From Muscardinus avellanarius (Eukaryota; Chordata; Mammalia; Rodentia; Gliridae), in the NCBI GenBank assembly GCA_963383645.1, contig OY726569.1, forward strand, positions 73,882,635 through 73,946,634: a stretch of 64,000 nucleotides of DNA, read 5' to 3'. The notes below the pieces were generated by a model. The model ran no database searches, had not been told where the DNA came from, and worked only from the letters and a program-made list of their open reading frames with translations. Within the stretch, counting starts at the first letter, position 1. Every line of letters starts with the position of its first letter. Below are positions 11,882 to 24,949 of this stretch, in pieces. The position numbers and the translations under genes were made by a program.

Positions 11882-12127
11882 TCTTTCTTTCTTTCTCTTT
11901 CTTCCTTTCTTTCTTTCGTACTGGGGGTGAAACCCAGGGGCTTTTTTTTTTTTTTTTTTTTTTTTACCTACGGGCTATACTCCCAGAACTATTTTATACT
12001 TTATTTGGAAAAAGGGTCTCACTAAGTTGCTGAGAACCTAAGTAGCTGAGGCTGGCTTTGACCCTATGTGATCCCCGTCTCAGCCTCCCAAGCTCTGGGA
12101 TTACAAGAGTGCGCCATCACACCCAAC
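11882..12127 (-). mobile_element. Type II SINE with 14-bp target duplication
   Basis: Antisense copy with a (TTTC)n tail (11882-11918) and an internal poly(T) expansion at 11941-11965 inside the dID half. It is flanked by tagaacagtggttt at 11868-11881 and 12128-12141. Confidence 0.88.
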
Positions 12128-12335
12128 TAGAACAGTGGTTTGCAATTCAGGTGATTCTGTTCCCCTGAGCATTTGGCACATCTGCAGATGTGGTTGTCAG
12201 AACTGGGGAAATGCAACTGGCATATACTGAGTTAAGGCCAGAGATGCTGCTAAACATCCCACAATACACAGTATGGCCTACCTTAGAGGACTATCCAGTC
12301 CCAAATGTCAATACTGTTGAAAGACCAGCTTTAGG

Positions 12336-13374
<1,039 letters not shown>

Positions 13375-13417
13375 GAAAGAACAGCTTTAGGAGGGTATAC
13401 AATTATGTATGAAGAAA

Positions 13418-13658
13418 TTTATTTATTTGTTTGTTTGCTTATTTATTTATTTATTTTTGTGGTACTGGGGGTGGCACCCAGCGGCCTTCTACCTCTGGAC
13501 TACACTCCCAGACCTATTTGATAATTTATTTGGAAACAGAGTCTCACTATGTTGCTGAGAGCCTCACTAAGTAGCTGAGGATGGTTTCCAACCTGTGCAA
13601 TCCTTCTGTCCCAGTCTCCCAAGTACTGGGATTACAAGCATGTGCCACCACACCTGGC
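13418..13658 (-). mobile_element. Type II SINE with 14-bp target duplication
   Basis: Antisense copy with a (TTTA)n tail, flanked by tatgtatgaagaaa at 13404-13417 and 13659-13672. Confidence 0.9.
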
Positions 13659-13698
13659 TATGTATGAAGAAAATTTTAAGTTAAAAAGGTAACAAAAC

Positions 13699-14051
13699 TG
13701 GACATGGTAGTGCACACCTATAATCCCAGTATTTGGGAGGCTGAGACAGAAGGCTTGAAGGCTCAAAGCCAGCCTCAGCAATTTGGTGAGATCCTCAGCA
13801 GTTTAGAAAGACTGTTTCAAACTAAAAAATAAAAAGGCTGGAGCCAGGTGTGGTGACGCACGCCTGTAATCCCTGCACTTGGGAGTCTGAGACAGGAGGA
13901 TCGCACAGGTTCAAAGCCAGCCTCAGCTACTGAGTGAGCTCTCAGCAACTTAGTGAGACCCTGTTTCCAAATAAAATATAAGAAAAAATAGGTCTGGGAG
14001 TATAGCCCGGAGGTAGAAAGCCTCTGGGTTCCACCCCCAGTACCACCAAAA

Positions 14052-14082
<31 letters not shown>

Positions 14083-14139
14083 ATAGGCTGGGAGTATAGC
14101 CCTGTGGTAGAATGTCCCTAGGTTCAATACTCAGTACAA
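13699..14139 (+). mobile_element. Type II SINE nested in an older SINE
   Basis: The outer copy has its head at 13699-13842 and its tail at 14086-14139. It is flanked by aaaaaggtaacaaaac at 13683-13698 and 14140-14155. A type II copy (13843-14085) sits at the linker/dID border of the outer copy. Confidence 0.88.
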
Positions 14140-14358
14140 AAAAAGGTAACAAAACAGCAGATATGGCCTAATCCCAATTTTATTTTTTAAAATATGTACA
14201 TGCACATACCAAAAAAGGTTAAGAAATATTAACTATGGTCATCTTAAGTAAATAGGATTGTTTTTTCTTTAAACCAAATTATTATTAAAATACACTTTTT
14301 TAAATTGTGGACAAGACTGTCTCAGTAGTATAGAGTTAGTGATATGTCAAAGTAAAAA

Positions 14359-15076
14359 AGTTAGCTGGGTGTGGTGGCACACACCTATAATCCCAGCTGA
14401 GCAGGTTTGAGGCCAGTCCCAGCAATTTAGTGAGACCCTATCTCAAAATAAAAAAAAAAAAGCCAGGCTTGGTGGTGTACACTTTTAATCCTAGTACTTG
14501 AGAGGCTAAGACTGGAAGATCATAGGTTAAAGGATAGCCTCAGCAATTTAGTGAGGCTCTCAGCAACCTAGTGAGACTCTGTTTCCAAGTAAGAAATAAA
14601 ACAGAAGCCAGGTGTGGTGGCGCATGCTTGTAATCCCAACATTCGGGAGGCTGAGACTGGAGGATCATGGTTCGCGGATGACCTCAGCTACTTAGTGAGG
14701 CCCTCTGCAACTCAGTGATACCCTGTTTCAAAATAAAGAATAAAATATTGGGCAGGGGGTGTAGCTCGGAGGTCAAATGCCCCTGGGTTCCATCCTCAGA
14801 CCCAACAAAAAGAAAAAAAAAGAAAAAGAAATAAAATAGGTCTGGGGATATAGCTCAGCGATAGAATGCCTCTGGGTTCAATTCCTAGTACCATACATAC
14901 AAAATGAAAAAGGCCTAGGGGAGCCAGGCGTGGTGACGCACACTTATAATCCCAGCATTTGGGAGGCTGAGACTGGAGGATCGAGGTTCGCGGAAAGCCT
15001 CAGCTACTTAGTAAGCCTCAGCTAATTAGTAAGGCCCTTCGCAACTCAGTGAGACCCTGTTTCAAAATAAAGAATA
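14359..15076 (+). mobile_element. SINE cluster with a linker-nested type I copy
   Basis: A short B1-only copy (14359-14460). A B1 half (14461-14601) is interrupted by a type I copy (14602-14825) bounded by aagaaataaaa (14591-14601 and 14826-14836). The outer dID tail follows (14837-14905). A further type I head (14922-15076) is the target of the large insertion that follows. Confidence 0.85.
15063..15076. repeat. Target-site duplication, left copy (L1-derived element A)
   Basis: caaaataaagaata matches 18330-18343 perfectly. The SINE interrupted here resumes at the right copy. Confidence 0.92.
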
Positions 15077-15210
15077 GGACTTCCAGGAAAAGAGCAACAG
15101 AGCAAAGCAGTGTTTAGGAGTCCTGCTAAACTCGATCTCTATTGCCACAAAATCAGTGCTTTTCATAGCCAGAAAACACTATCAGCAGAGAAATAAAAAA
15201 TGTAAACACA

Positions 15211-15421
15211 GCCGGTTGTGGTGGAGCACCCATGTAATCCCCGTGCTTGGGAGGCGGAGACAGGAGGATTGCGCAGGTTCAAAGTCAGCCATGCTGGCTT
15301 AAGAGACCCTGTTTCCAAATTAAAAAAAATATATATATAATAGGTCTGGGAGTGTATCCCGGAGGTAGAAAGGCTTCCAGGAACCCCAGTACCACCAAAA
15401 AAAAAAAAAAAAAAAAAAAAA
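15211..15421 (+). mobile_element. Type III SINE inside element A
   Basis: Flanked by gtaaacaca (15202-15210 and 15422-15430). It lies in the 5'UTR of the L1-derived element, so it is younger than that element. Confidence 0.88.
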
Positions 15422-15454
15422 GTAAACACAAGGAACAGAGAAAAAGAAGACTAA

Positions 15455-15660
15455 GCCGGGCGTGGTGGCACATGCTTGTAATCCCTACGCTTGGGAGGCT
15501 GAGACAGGAGGATCCTGCAGGTTCGAAACCAGCCTCAGCTGGCTTAAAAGACCTTGTCTCCAAATAAAATATAAAATAGGTCTGGAAGTGTAGCCCAGAG
15601 GTAGAGGGCCCCTGGGTTCCATTCCCAGGACCACCAAAAAAAAAAAAAAAAAAAAAAAAA
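15455..15660 (+). mobile_element. Type II/III-like SINE inside element A
   Basis: The complete copy has the short B1 middle (cagctggcttaaaagacc) and the tail 'gagggcccctgggttccat', mixing features of two subtypes. Repeats of agaagacta mark both ends. Confidence 0.82.
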
Positions 15661-16301
15661 GAAGAAGAAGACTAGAAGAACAACCAGAGACCAGAAAAAA
15701 AACCAGCCCGCATTGCAGAGGCACACTGGCACCATCATGCCTCACAGCACCAGGCTCCAGAGAGGAAAGGTAAAAAAGGAGCTGAAGTGAGCAGCTGCGG
15801 ATCATTTGGGTGTAATTCAGCAGTTCTTTCAGCGCAAAGAACATCTAAAACTCCCAGTGGCCAAGCTCATCATGCCTTCCAGGGACTCAGAACGGAGCTC
15901 AAAATCAGAAAAGAAATATACCAGCCTCACGGCCGAGGGTGTGGCAGTGGCACCATATTGCCAGCAGCAGCAGTGAGTTCACCACGCCTGCGACAGCTCC
16001 AGATCAGTGTGCATAATAACTGTAAGTAAAACTGCAGCCCCTAAAGGAGAAATCCCAGCACTGCACCCCCAGGGACTTACGCAGCTTTGATAATCTCCCT
16101 GAGTCTGAGATTTTGCAGTGCAACTCAGTGAAGGAGCAGTGGTTTTTCCCATGGGAAAACACCCAGCTTGGCACCCCCATGCTCTTGCGCAGTCTCAACA
16201 AACTCCCTGGGTCTGAGACTTTATGATACAAGCCAGTAAAGGAGTAGTGCAGCTGAGATTACCACAAACTCCAGATCCAGAGCACCCTAAATGAAGTTGT
16301 G

Positions 16302-17222
16302 GTGACCCGGGGAAGAGCCCAGAGAAGGCACAAACTTCTGAAATCATGGGGAAAGAGGAACAACAATGGAGCAATGAACGCCCACAACCCCATAATATCA
16401 GAACCTGATAACACAGAAAGTCAGAGATCTCCAGAAGATCAAATCAGGAATATAACTGTAGAAATAATACAGGACTTTGAAAATAACTTACAGAGAGTCT
16501 AAAAGAAATAAAAGATGCAATCATTGAAGTAAAGGCATCAATTCAAACTATAAACAATCGATTAGACCACATGGAGAATAGAATCTCGCTCCTAGAAGAT
16601 GATCACTCCAAAAATGAACGCATAATTTATAACTTAGAAAAAATATCAGACAGCAGGAATCTGACATTGAAGAAATATGGGCCCATTTTAAGAGAGCTAA
16701 CCTAAGAATAATCAGAATAGAAGAGGGAAAAGAAGGTGAAACCAAAGGGATCAATAATCCCTTCAAAGAAATAATAGCAGAAAATTTTCCAAACACAGAG
16801 CAAGAGGTCCAGGAAAGTTATAGAACTCCCTTTAGACAGGATCAGAGAAGAGGTTCCCCACGCCACATAACTGTCAAAATGACCAATGTAGAAGCCAAGC
16901 AAAGTATCTTAAAGGCAACAAAAGCAAAAGGCCAAGTGACATTCAGAGGCAAACCAACTAGAATCACTCCAGACTTCCCAAACCAAGTCATGAAAGCCAG
17001 AAGGGCTTGGAGTAACATATTCCAAACTCTGAAAGAAAACAACTTCCAGCCAAAAATTTCCTACTCAGCAAAACTATCTATCAAATTAGATGGTGAAATA
17101 AGAAGCTTCCATGACAAATAGAAACTGAAGGAATTTATATCTTCAAAACCAGCACTAGAGACAATCCTCAAGGAGATTAACTACAAAGAAAAAATAGGTA
17201 ATACACGTCAGAACCAAAGAAA
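16302..17222 (+). pseudogene. Degenerate L1 ORF1 of element A
   Basis: Encodes remnants of the L1 RNA-binding chaperone ORF1p. The initiator aligned with element B reads gtg, and frameshifts follow at once. Conserved stretches survive in separate frames, for example NVEAKQ, GKPTRITPDFPNQVMKARRAW and PKISYSAKLSIKLDGEIRSF. An in-frame TAG at about 17119 breaks the C-terminus. Confidence 0.88.
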
Positions 17223-17494
17223 CAAGATTTTTCCATCCAGCAGACAACGAAGCGAAGAAGAATAAGCAGTATCTCAAACAGAAATAAAATCTTAACAGGT
17301 TAGTTATTAAAAATTATCTCTCAATAATCACACTGAATGTAAATGGCCTCAATTCCCCAATAAAAAGACATAAAGTGGCTAAATGGATTAAAAACCAGAA
17401 TCCATCTATCTGCTGCTTACAAGAACACACTTTACAAGTAAAGATAGTAACAAACTCAAGGTAAAGGGCTGGAGCGAGATAATTCATGTTAAGC

Positions 17495-18119
17495 AGCCAT
17501 CCTAACAAATGTGAAGCAGTATTTCACTATAGTTTTTATTTGTATTTCCTTAATGATTAGTTATATTATGATAATGATAAGTGATATTCATGTGTTTATT
17601 GGTCATATAAAAATCTTTGGAGATTCATTATCTATTTTAGTCTTTTACCTATTTCTAAATTGTATTGTTTGCTTTTATTGTTGCTAATTTTTAGGATTTA
17701 TATTCAGAATACTAATATACCTTCAGATATAGCATTTGGAAATATATTATCCCATTCTATCAGTAACTTTTAATTCTGTTTACATTTTCTTTGGATGTAC
17801 AATATTTTTCTATTTTTTATGAAGTTTGTTTATTCTTTTGTTGCCTGTGCCTTTGGAATCATATCCAAGAAATCACTGCCAATTTCAATGTTGTGAAGTT
17901 TTATGACCCTGGTTTTCTTCTAAAAGTTTATAGTCTTGAGATTTACATTTAGATCTTTTATGTATTTTGAGTTAATATTTGTATATGGTGTTAGGTAAGG
18001 AACCAATTTTATTCTTTTTCATGTAGTTATTATTTTTGAACAATATTTAGTGAAAATATTATTATTTCCTTCACCAAATGTTCTTGGAAACCTTGTCAAA
18101 AATAACTTGACCATATATG
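17495..18119 (-). mobile_element. Inverted ORF2 3' segment of element A
   Basis: Read on the minus strand this is the C-terminal part of L1 ORF2. The reverse complement of 17830-17880 translates with the conserved DFLDM.PKAQATKE pattern, and that of 17495-17540 with the later T.xYxxTxVRMA pattern. Its orientation is opposite to ORF1 and to the 3' end on either side. No open frame remains. Confidence 0.82.
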
Positions 18120-18329
18120 GAAGAAAAAAAAACCAAACATATCAAAGTTAATCAGGAAACCAAGCATGGGAAGGAGGGAGGGGGAGGGAAAGGTTAGAGA
18201 TTGGGTAAGAACTGATTGGGTGATGTGTGCATGTATATCTTCACAAGTTTTTTTATCCCATTAAGATATATGACTACAATGTACCAATAAAAATTTATTT
18301 GAAAAAATTAAAAAATTTTTAAAAATTAA

Positions 18330-18670
18330 CAAAATAAAGAATAAAAAATTGGGCAGGGGGTATAGCTCAGAGGTCAAATGCCTCTGGGTTCCATCCACAG
18401 ACCTGCAAAAAAAAAAAAAAAAAAAAAAAGGCCTAGGGGTATAGCTTGTAGATAGAATGCTGCCTATAAGCATTCAATACCCAGTATCCAATGGGAGGCT
18501 GAGACAGGAGGACCACAGGTTCATAGCCAGCTATTAGTGAGACCTTCCACAACTTAGTGAGACCCTGTTTCAAAATAAAGAATAAGAAAGAGAGCTGGGA
18601 GTACAGTTCTAAGGTAGAATGCCCCTGGGTTTAATCCCCAGTATCACAAAAGAAAAAAGGGGGGGGGGGT
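18330..18670 (+). mobile_element. Remainder of the split type I SINE, plus two more
   Basis: 18330-18428 is the linker and dID tail of the type I copy whose head is at 14922-15076. A dID tail follows (18429-18490), then a 5'-truncated copy (18490-18670) ending in A- and G-runs. Confidence 0.85.
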
Positions 18671-18863
18671 CTGCCCAAATAGAGCTAAGAAGACAGGGTG
18701 ATGCACTGCAAAGTATTTCCCAGACCACAGCTTGTCTTTATCTCCAGTATTAAGGAACTGAGTGGACAATATATCACAATTTATCCTAATTATATCACTG
18801 CTATTCTTCATTCATTTTGAGCAGTTTCTGGATTTTTTGCTTTTATATATAAAAACTGCCTGC

Positions 18864-19380
18864 CAGCTAGGCATAGTGGCACATGCTTATAATTCCAGTA
18901 CTTTGGAGGCTGCGATAGGAGGATCATAGGTTCACAGCCAGGCTCAAAAACTTAGTAATGCCCTTTGCAACTTAAGTGAGATCCTATTTCCAAAAAGAAA
19001 ATAATAAAATAGGGCTGGGGATGTAGCTAAGAGATAGAATGCTCCTAAATTCAATCACTGATACTACAAAAAATAACAACAAAAAACTGTCTACCTAGAC
19101 TTTTCCAAAATTCTTTGTATAAGCAAAATTAACAACATAATAAAGCTTTCTTTTTCTTCTTGGACAATTTTTAAAAGATTGAATCAATGTCAGGTGTGGT
19201 AGTGCACACTTGTAATCCCCACGCTTGGGAGGCAAAGACAGGAGGATCATGCAGGTTCAAAGCCAGCCTCGCTGGCTTAAGAGACTCTGTTTCCAAATAA
19301 AAATATAAAATAGGTCTGGAAGTGTAGCCTGGAGGTAGAAGGATTCAATCCCCAGTACCACCAAAAAAAAAAAAAAAAAA
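18864..19380 (+). mobile_element. Two SINEs (type IV, type III)
   Basis: A type IV copy at 18864-19075 and a type III copy at 19190-19380. The latter has an imperfect target repeat (gattgaatca / gactgaatca). Confidence 0.8.
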
Positions 19381-19523
19381 GACTGAATCACTGCAGGCCC
19401 TAATGCGTTCAGTCCTAAGATGGTACAGTATACCTGCCCACCTGCCAATGAAGATAGAGATGGCAACTCTGAGAATAAACCAACGGCTACTTGAAGCTAG
19501 CTGCCAAACACTGCATTTCAGTT

Positions 19524-19746
19524 TTTTTTTTTTTTTCGTTTGTTTTTTTTTGCGGGTCTGGGGATGGAACCCAGGGGCATTCAACCTCTGAGCTATACCC
19601 CCTGCCCTATTTATTATTCTTTATTTTGAAACTGGGTCTCACTGAGTTGCAGAGGGCCTCACTAAGTAGCTGAGGCTGTCCGTGAACCAGGATCCTCTGG
19701 TCTCAGCCTCCCAAATGCTGGGATTACAAGCATGCGCCACCACGCC
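19524..19746 (-). mobile_element. Type I SINE with 10-bp target duplication
   Basis: Antisense copy flanked by catttcagtt at 19514-19523 and 19747-19756. Confidence 0.88.
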
Positions 19747-19756
19747 CATTTCAGTT

Positions 19757-20164
19757 ATTTCTCACTAGTATATCTAAGGCAAAGATCATGCTTCAGGTAT
19801 CTACAGCAGCAGAAGTATTCACCAAGCCTTTAAATTTAGTCAAAATATCTACAAAAAAAGAAAGATAACCTTCCTCAGAAGTTTCAATTAGTCATTTGGT
19901 TTTATTGTTAGGGCCAAGTGATACAACTAGAATTTAGATACAAGACATGAATATGAAGTAAGCTGTATAACAAGACAGACATCTGGATTTGCAAAGAATT
20001 CCTTCTGAGTAATGTTCTTGGAAGGAAACAAACACTTAGCAAAGTAAGAAATATAGTTTAGCAGACTAAGAATTAAAACTAGAGACTTGGTCAGGAAGGA
20101 CTGACAGTCTGCATCTACATTGGAAAATCTGTACTTACTTACCCAAAAAATAATGTGTATCACC
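19757..20164. other. Unassigned sequence
   Basis: About 400 bases without recognised repeats, exons or RNA genes. It is moderately AT-rich. Confidence 0.5.
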
Positions 20165-20415
20165 ACTGGGCGTGGTATTGCATGCTTGTAATCCCAGCAT
20201 TTGGGAGGCTGAGACAGGAGGATCACGGATCGTGGCCAGCCTCAGCTACTTAGTGAGGCCCTTTGCAACTCAGTGAGACCCTGTTTCAAAATGAAGAATA
20301 AAAAATAGGGCTGGGGTGTGTAGCTCGGAGGTAAAATGCCCCTGGGTTCCATCCCCAGTACAAAAATAAATAAATTATTAATAATAATAATAATAACAAT
20401 AATAATAATATGCAT
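20165..20415 (+). mobile_element. Type I-like SINE with (AAT)n tail
   Basis: Complete copy whose tail has become an (ATA)n tract. Near-perfect target repeats (aataatgtgtatcacca / aataatatgcatcacca) flank it. Confidence 0.82.
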
Positions 20416-20624
20416 CACCAATTTAATCAAAACAACTATGTCTAAAACAATGAAACTGCAGGTAGAATGTACTGACAAAGTAACCCACATAAAGAGTTAA
20501 CACTTTACTTGAAGAAGTACATTATAGGTGCAGAAGCTCATGAATTTCCTATTGAGGGAATAGGTCATTTACTACACACTAGTTGTGAGCTACTAAGTTC
20601 GTTTTTGCTCCTGTTTTATTACAT

Positions 20625-21173
20625 AGGTTGAGAAACTCTTAAGTGAAATAATTGGGACCAAAAGTGTTTTGGATTTTAGATGTTTTTCAGATTCTAGAAC
20701 ATTCACAGATACATAATAAGATAGATATCTTAGGAATGAAATCCGAGGCTTAAAATGAAATTGTTTTTTAGGCGGTTTTCTTGTTTGTTTTTGGTATTGG
20801 AGGTTGAACCCAGAGCATTCTAGCTCTAAGCTATAACCCCCTACCCTATTTTATTTTTTTACTTTGAAACAAAGGCTTGTTAAGTTGCTGAAGCTGACCT
20901 GGAACCTGCTATTGTCCTACTTAGCTTCCCAAGTACTGGGATTACAGGCAAGAGCCACCATACCCAGCCATGACATTTTTACTTCACATACACCTTATAT
21001 ACATAGCATGAGAGTAATAACACAATATTTTTAGTGTAACTGCATTTTTACTGTGACCCATCACATGTAGTCAAGTATGAAATTCTCTACTTGCAACATC
21101 ATGTTTGCCCTCAAAAAGTGTTGGGTTTTGGAGCATTTCAGATTTCAGAGTTCTGATGAAGGATACTTGAATG
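20625..21173. mobile_element. Old DNA transposon, Tigger-like
   Basis: The left end 'aggttgagaaactcttaagt' with 'gggaccaaaagtgttttgga', and the right end 'gttgggttttggagcatttcagatttcag' followed by 'ggatacttgaat', match the layout of a primate/rodent-wide non-autonomous Tigger element as I remember it. Its ends are roughly inverted. A SINE (20789-20970) interrupts it. Confidence 0.6.
20789..20970 (-). mobile_element. Diverged SINE inside the DNA transposon
   Basis: Antisense type IV copy, from 'ggtattggaggttgaaccca' to 'caccatacccagcc'. Confidence 0.8.
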
Positions 21174-21301
21174 GAAAAGACTTTAATTACATGATCAAGA
21201 TCCTTTCCAGGAATAAAATTCCATGATTCTAGAGAGACAGAATATTAGTAGCATAAAAATCACAGTGAGAGTGGTAAAATCAAGACTAACCAGATTTCTT
21301 T

Positions 21302-21497
21302 TTTGTTTTGTTTTTGGTGGTACTGGGGATGGAACCCAGGGGCCCTCTACCTTTGGGCTACACTCCCAGATCTATTTTATATTTTATTTGGAGACAGGGG
21401 TCTCTTAAGCCAGCTAAGGCTGGCTTCGAATCTGCAGGATCCTCCTGTCTCAGCCTCCCAAGTGCAGGGATTACAGCCTGCGCCACCACGCCCGGCT
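21302..21497 (-). mobile_element. Type III-like SINE with 16-bp target duplication
   Basis: Flanked by ctaaccagatttcttt at 21286-21301 and 21498-21513. The B1 middle shows 'ttaagccagctaaggctggc', intermediate between types II and III. Confidence 0.9.
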
Positions 21498-21674
21498 CTA
21501 ACCAGATTTCTTTAATCAAAAGATTCCACAACAATAAAGACATTCTAACTCCAATGGGCAATACAACTGAAAAAGTATAATTCCTAACCTATACCTGAGA
21601 AAGCCAACTTTTACTACAAATGTGCTCTGGTACTAGATAGTTACTCCATACAATTAAGACTGTAATATTTTTTT

Positions 21675-22762
21675 TGTGTGTGTGTGTGGTACTAGCAATT
21701 GAACCCATGGGCAATCTACCCCTGAGCCACACACCCCCATCCCACTTTTCTTTTTCTTTTTTTTTCTTTCTTTTTTTTTTTTTTTTTTGGTGGTACTGGG
21801 GTTCCTGGAAACCCTTCTACCTCCAGGGTACACTCCCAGACCTATTTATATATTTTTTTTATTTGGAAACTGGGTCTCCTAAGCCAGCACGGGCTAGCTT
21901 CAAACCTGCACGATCCTCCTGTCTCCGCCTCCCAAGCAGGGGGATTACAAGCGTGCATCACCACGCCCGGCAATGCTATAGATTTTTGAGGGATCAGCAA
22001 GAGATGTGAAATAATGAAAGTTACGTTTGGAGAAGTTTGTTTGTTTGTTTGTTTGTTTGTTTTTTTATTGGTACTGGGGATTGAGCCCACAGGGATTCTA
22101 TCTCTTGAGTTACATCCTTAGCCCTATTTTATTTTTATTTTGAAACAGGCTCTCCCTAGGTTGATAAGAGTCTTACTACTTGCTGATGCTGTTCTCCTCC
22201 CAAGTACTGGGATTATAGCCCAACTGGGAAATTTAAATTATAATGGCAGAGCCAGGCTTGGTGACACATGCTTATAATCCCAGTACTAGGGATAGAACCC
22301 AAAGGGCATTGCCACCTCAGAGCCACACCTCCAGACCTTTTTATTTTTTAATTTGGAAACGGACTTACTAAATTGTTGAAGCTGACTTCAAACCTGCAAT
22401 CCTCCTGTCCTCCCAAGTACTGGGATTACAAGCATGTGCCACCACACCCAGTTAAGCCAGACAGACTTTTTCCCCCCTCAGTATTTAGAGGATTAAACCC
22501 AGGGGCATTCTACCTCTGAGCTGCACCCCCAGCCCTATTTTTTCTTCATTTTCTTTATTTTTGCAGCACCAGGGAAGGAACCTAGGGGCATTCTACCTCC
22601 AAGATATACTCCTAGTCTTATTTTTTATTCTTTATTTTGAAACAGGGTCTCACTAAGTTGCAGAGGGCCTAAGTAGTTGGAGGCTGACTGTGAATCTGTG
22701 ATCCTCCCACCTCAGCCTCCCAAATACTAGGATTGCAAGCTTTTGCCACCACCCTTGGATTT

Positions 22763-22798
<36 letters not shown>

Positions 22799-22978
22799 TC
22801 AACCCAGAGGCATTCGACCTCTGACCTACACCCCCAGCCCTAGTTTTTATTCTTTAATTTGAAACAGGGTCTCACTAAGTTGCCAAGGGCCTCACTATCC
22901 GCAAACCGCGATCCTCTGGTCTCAGCCTCCCAAATGCTGGGATTACAAGCGTGTGCCACCACACCCAACCTTTTAATT

Positions 22979-23021
<43 letters not shown>

Positions 23022-23205
23022 TTGCAGGTCTGGGGATGGAACGCAGGGGCATTTTACCTCTGAACTACACCTCCTGCCCTTTTATTCTTTGTCTTGAAAC
23101 AGGGTCTTACTAAGTTGCAGAGGGCCTAAGTAGCTGAGGCTTGCCACAAACCTGTGATCCTCCTGTCTCAGCCTCCCAAGCACTAGGATGACACAACTGT
23201 GCTGG
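21675..23205 (-). mobile_element. Long run of minus-strand SINEs
   Basis: A dID tail (21675-21745), a type III copy with poly(T) (21787-21970), a diverged copy with a (GTTT)n tail (22036-22220), a plus-strand head stub (22247-22285) joined directly to a minus-strand copy (22286-22454), a dID tail (22478-22545), a copy at 22560-22758, a copy with a (TTTC)10 tail (22761-22972), and a copy with a (TTTA)n tail (22979-23200). Confidence 0.75.
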
Positions 23206-23390
23206 TGGCAAGTCACCATTCTAGATCTCAACTCTCTTTGCTGGAAAATTAAAATCCTTCCACTTCTCTGATTTCATAAAGAAACTATAAAAGATTTACC
23301 TAATGCAATATTTTCAAAGCTTCAAACTTTCTCACACCTTGAGTTTTCCCACATTTATGTAATACCTCTACCATTATACCCCTCCCCCAA

Positions 23391-23798
23391 TTTGGTATTT
23401 AAGATTGAACAGGGACATTCTACCTCTGAGTTATACCTTAGCCCTTTTTTTCATTTTTAATAGGGTCTCACTAAATTGCTGTGACTGGCCTTGAACCTGC
23501 ATTTTTCCTGTTTCAACCTTCCAACTACTAGGATTACATACAAACGCTCACCACCTTGCCAGCGTCATTATTTTCTCTAAATTAATCTTAAATTTTTATT
23601 TATTTTGTGGTACTGGAGATAGGACCCAGGGGCATTCTACTTCTGAACTACACCCCAGCTCTTCTTGTTTTTGTGTTGAAACAGAATCTCACTAGGTTTC
23701 TGAGCATCTCCTAAATTGCTAAAACTGTCTTGAACCTGCAAGCTTCCTGTCTCAGCCTCCCAAGTTCTGAGATTCCAGGTATGCACCACATCCAGCTT
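23391..23798 (-). mobile_element. Two diverged minus-strand SINEs
   Basis: Copies at 23391-23562 and 23605-23798. The second carries the target of the next insertion in its head. Confidence 0.78.
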
Positions 23799-23809
23799 GG
23801 CCAATCTTT

Positions 23810-24013
23810 TTTTTTTTTTTTTTTTTTTTTTAGTGGTACTAGGGGTGGACCACATCCAGAGGCTTTCTACCTCCGGGCTATACTCCCAGACCTACCTATT
23901 CTATATATTTTTTGGAAACAGGGTCTCACTAAGTAGCTGAGGATGGCTTCGAACCTGTGAATCCCATCCTCCCAAGCACAGGGATTACAAGTGTGCGCCA
24001 CCATGTCCGGCTT
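23810..24013 (-). mobile_element. Type II SINE with 17-bp target duplication
   Basis: Flanked by cagcttggccaatcttt at 23793-23809 and 24014-24030. The B1 half lacks one repeat of the 'cactaagttgctgagagcct' segment. Confidence 0.9.
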
Positions 24014-24030
24014 CAGCTTGGCCAATCTTT

Positions 24031-24701
24031 GATAGATATTAATTAGCTTACTGGAGAACAGGTGGAACAAATAATATGCAACCATGATTATCCATATTAC
24101 TTTATTCTTCTCACAAGACCCCTTTGGGTTATTCTAACAAAATCCCCCAAAGCAATCTCATTTGGCCTTTTCCTTTCCTAAATATCATAGGCATTTTTGT
24201 TGTATTAAGTCCTGCAAACCAAAGAAAAATCAAATATTATTAAAGTATCAGGAGGTAGAGGGAAAAATTAAAAAGGATCATGCACTGTTACCAATGAGAA
24301 CTGAGCACTCCTAAAATGACAGCTTCTTGAAAGCATAGTTTACCTTTGACTTATCATCTCTATTCTTCCCCATAGCTCCTGTCTTACACACCCAAAACTA
24401 TTTGCTGAACAAACACACCAGAGAGTAAAATTTAACACCTTCATAGTAAGATTACCAGTAAACTGACTAAAACCAAACATTTTACCTGTAGACATTATGC
24501 TTTTAGACTAATTTTATTTAAAAAAGACAAAACACCTGATTCTATAAATGTGATGTGTGACTAGTCATTGGGCAACAGGAAATGACCATTATTAACAGGT
24601 CAAATTAAACAGAAGTTATAATGACTGCTATTATTTGATCCTTAAAAAGAATCTCTGATAACAACACTGTGGTAAAATTTACAAAACTTTTGTTGTTATT
24701 G
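24031..24701. other. Mostly unique sequence with an L2-like piece
   Basis: 24325-24425 resembles an L2 3' end ('agcttcttgaaagcatagtt' ... 'aactatttgctgaacaaac'). The rest is unassigned. No exon seen on either strand. Confidence 0.5.
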
Positions 24702-24895
24702 CTTGTGGTACCAGGAATTAAACCCTAAGGTACTCTACCTCCAAGCTATACCCACAGCACTATTTATTTTAAAATGTGTTCTCACTAAATTGCTGAGGGG
24801 TTCACTAAATTGCTGAATCTGGCCTCAAACCTAAGATTCTCCTGTCTCAGCCTCCAAAGTACCGGGATTACAGGCATGTGTCAACACATCCAGCT
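24702..24895 (-). mobile_element. Type IV SINE
   Basis: Diverged antisense copy, from 'gtggtaccaggaattaaacc' to 'caacacatccagct'. Confidence 0.82.
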
Positions 24896-24949
24896 AACAA
24901 AACATTTTAACAGTTTGCCTCATAGAGAGCTTTCTCAATTTGTCACATG

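Larger units (their letters stand above)
15077..18329 (+). mobile_element. L1-derived non-autonomous element A, with internally inverted ORF2 part
   Basis: The body runs in order: a 5'UTR starting 'ggacttccagg' (to about 16300, with two SINE insertions), a decayed ORF1 (16302-17222), a short sense start of ORF2 (about 17310-17490, translating with the endonuclease-type LNVNGLNSPIKRHK motif), the ORF2 3' part in reverse orientation (17495-18119), then a sense 3' end (G-rich stretch, 'gactacaatgtaccaataaa') and a poly(A). Perfect 14-bp duplications flank it. The 5'UTR, ORF1, reversed segment and 3' end all match element B at 36978-39751, so this is a family rather than one rearranged insert. 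Confidence 0.85.
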
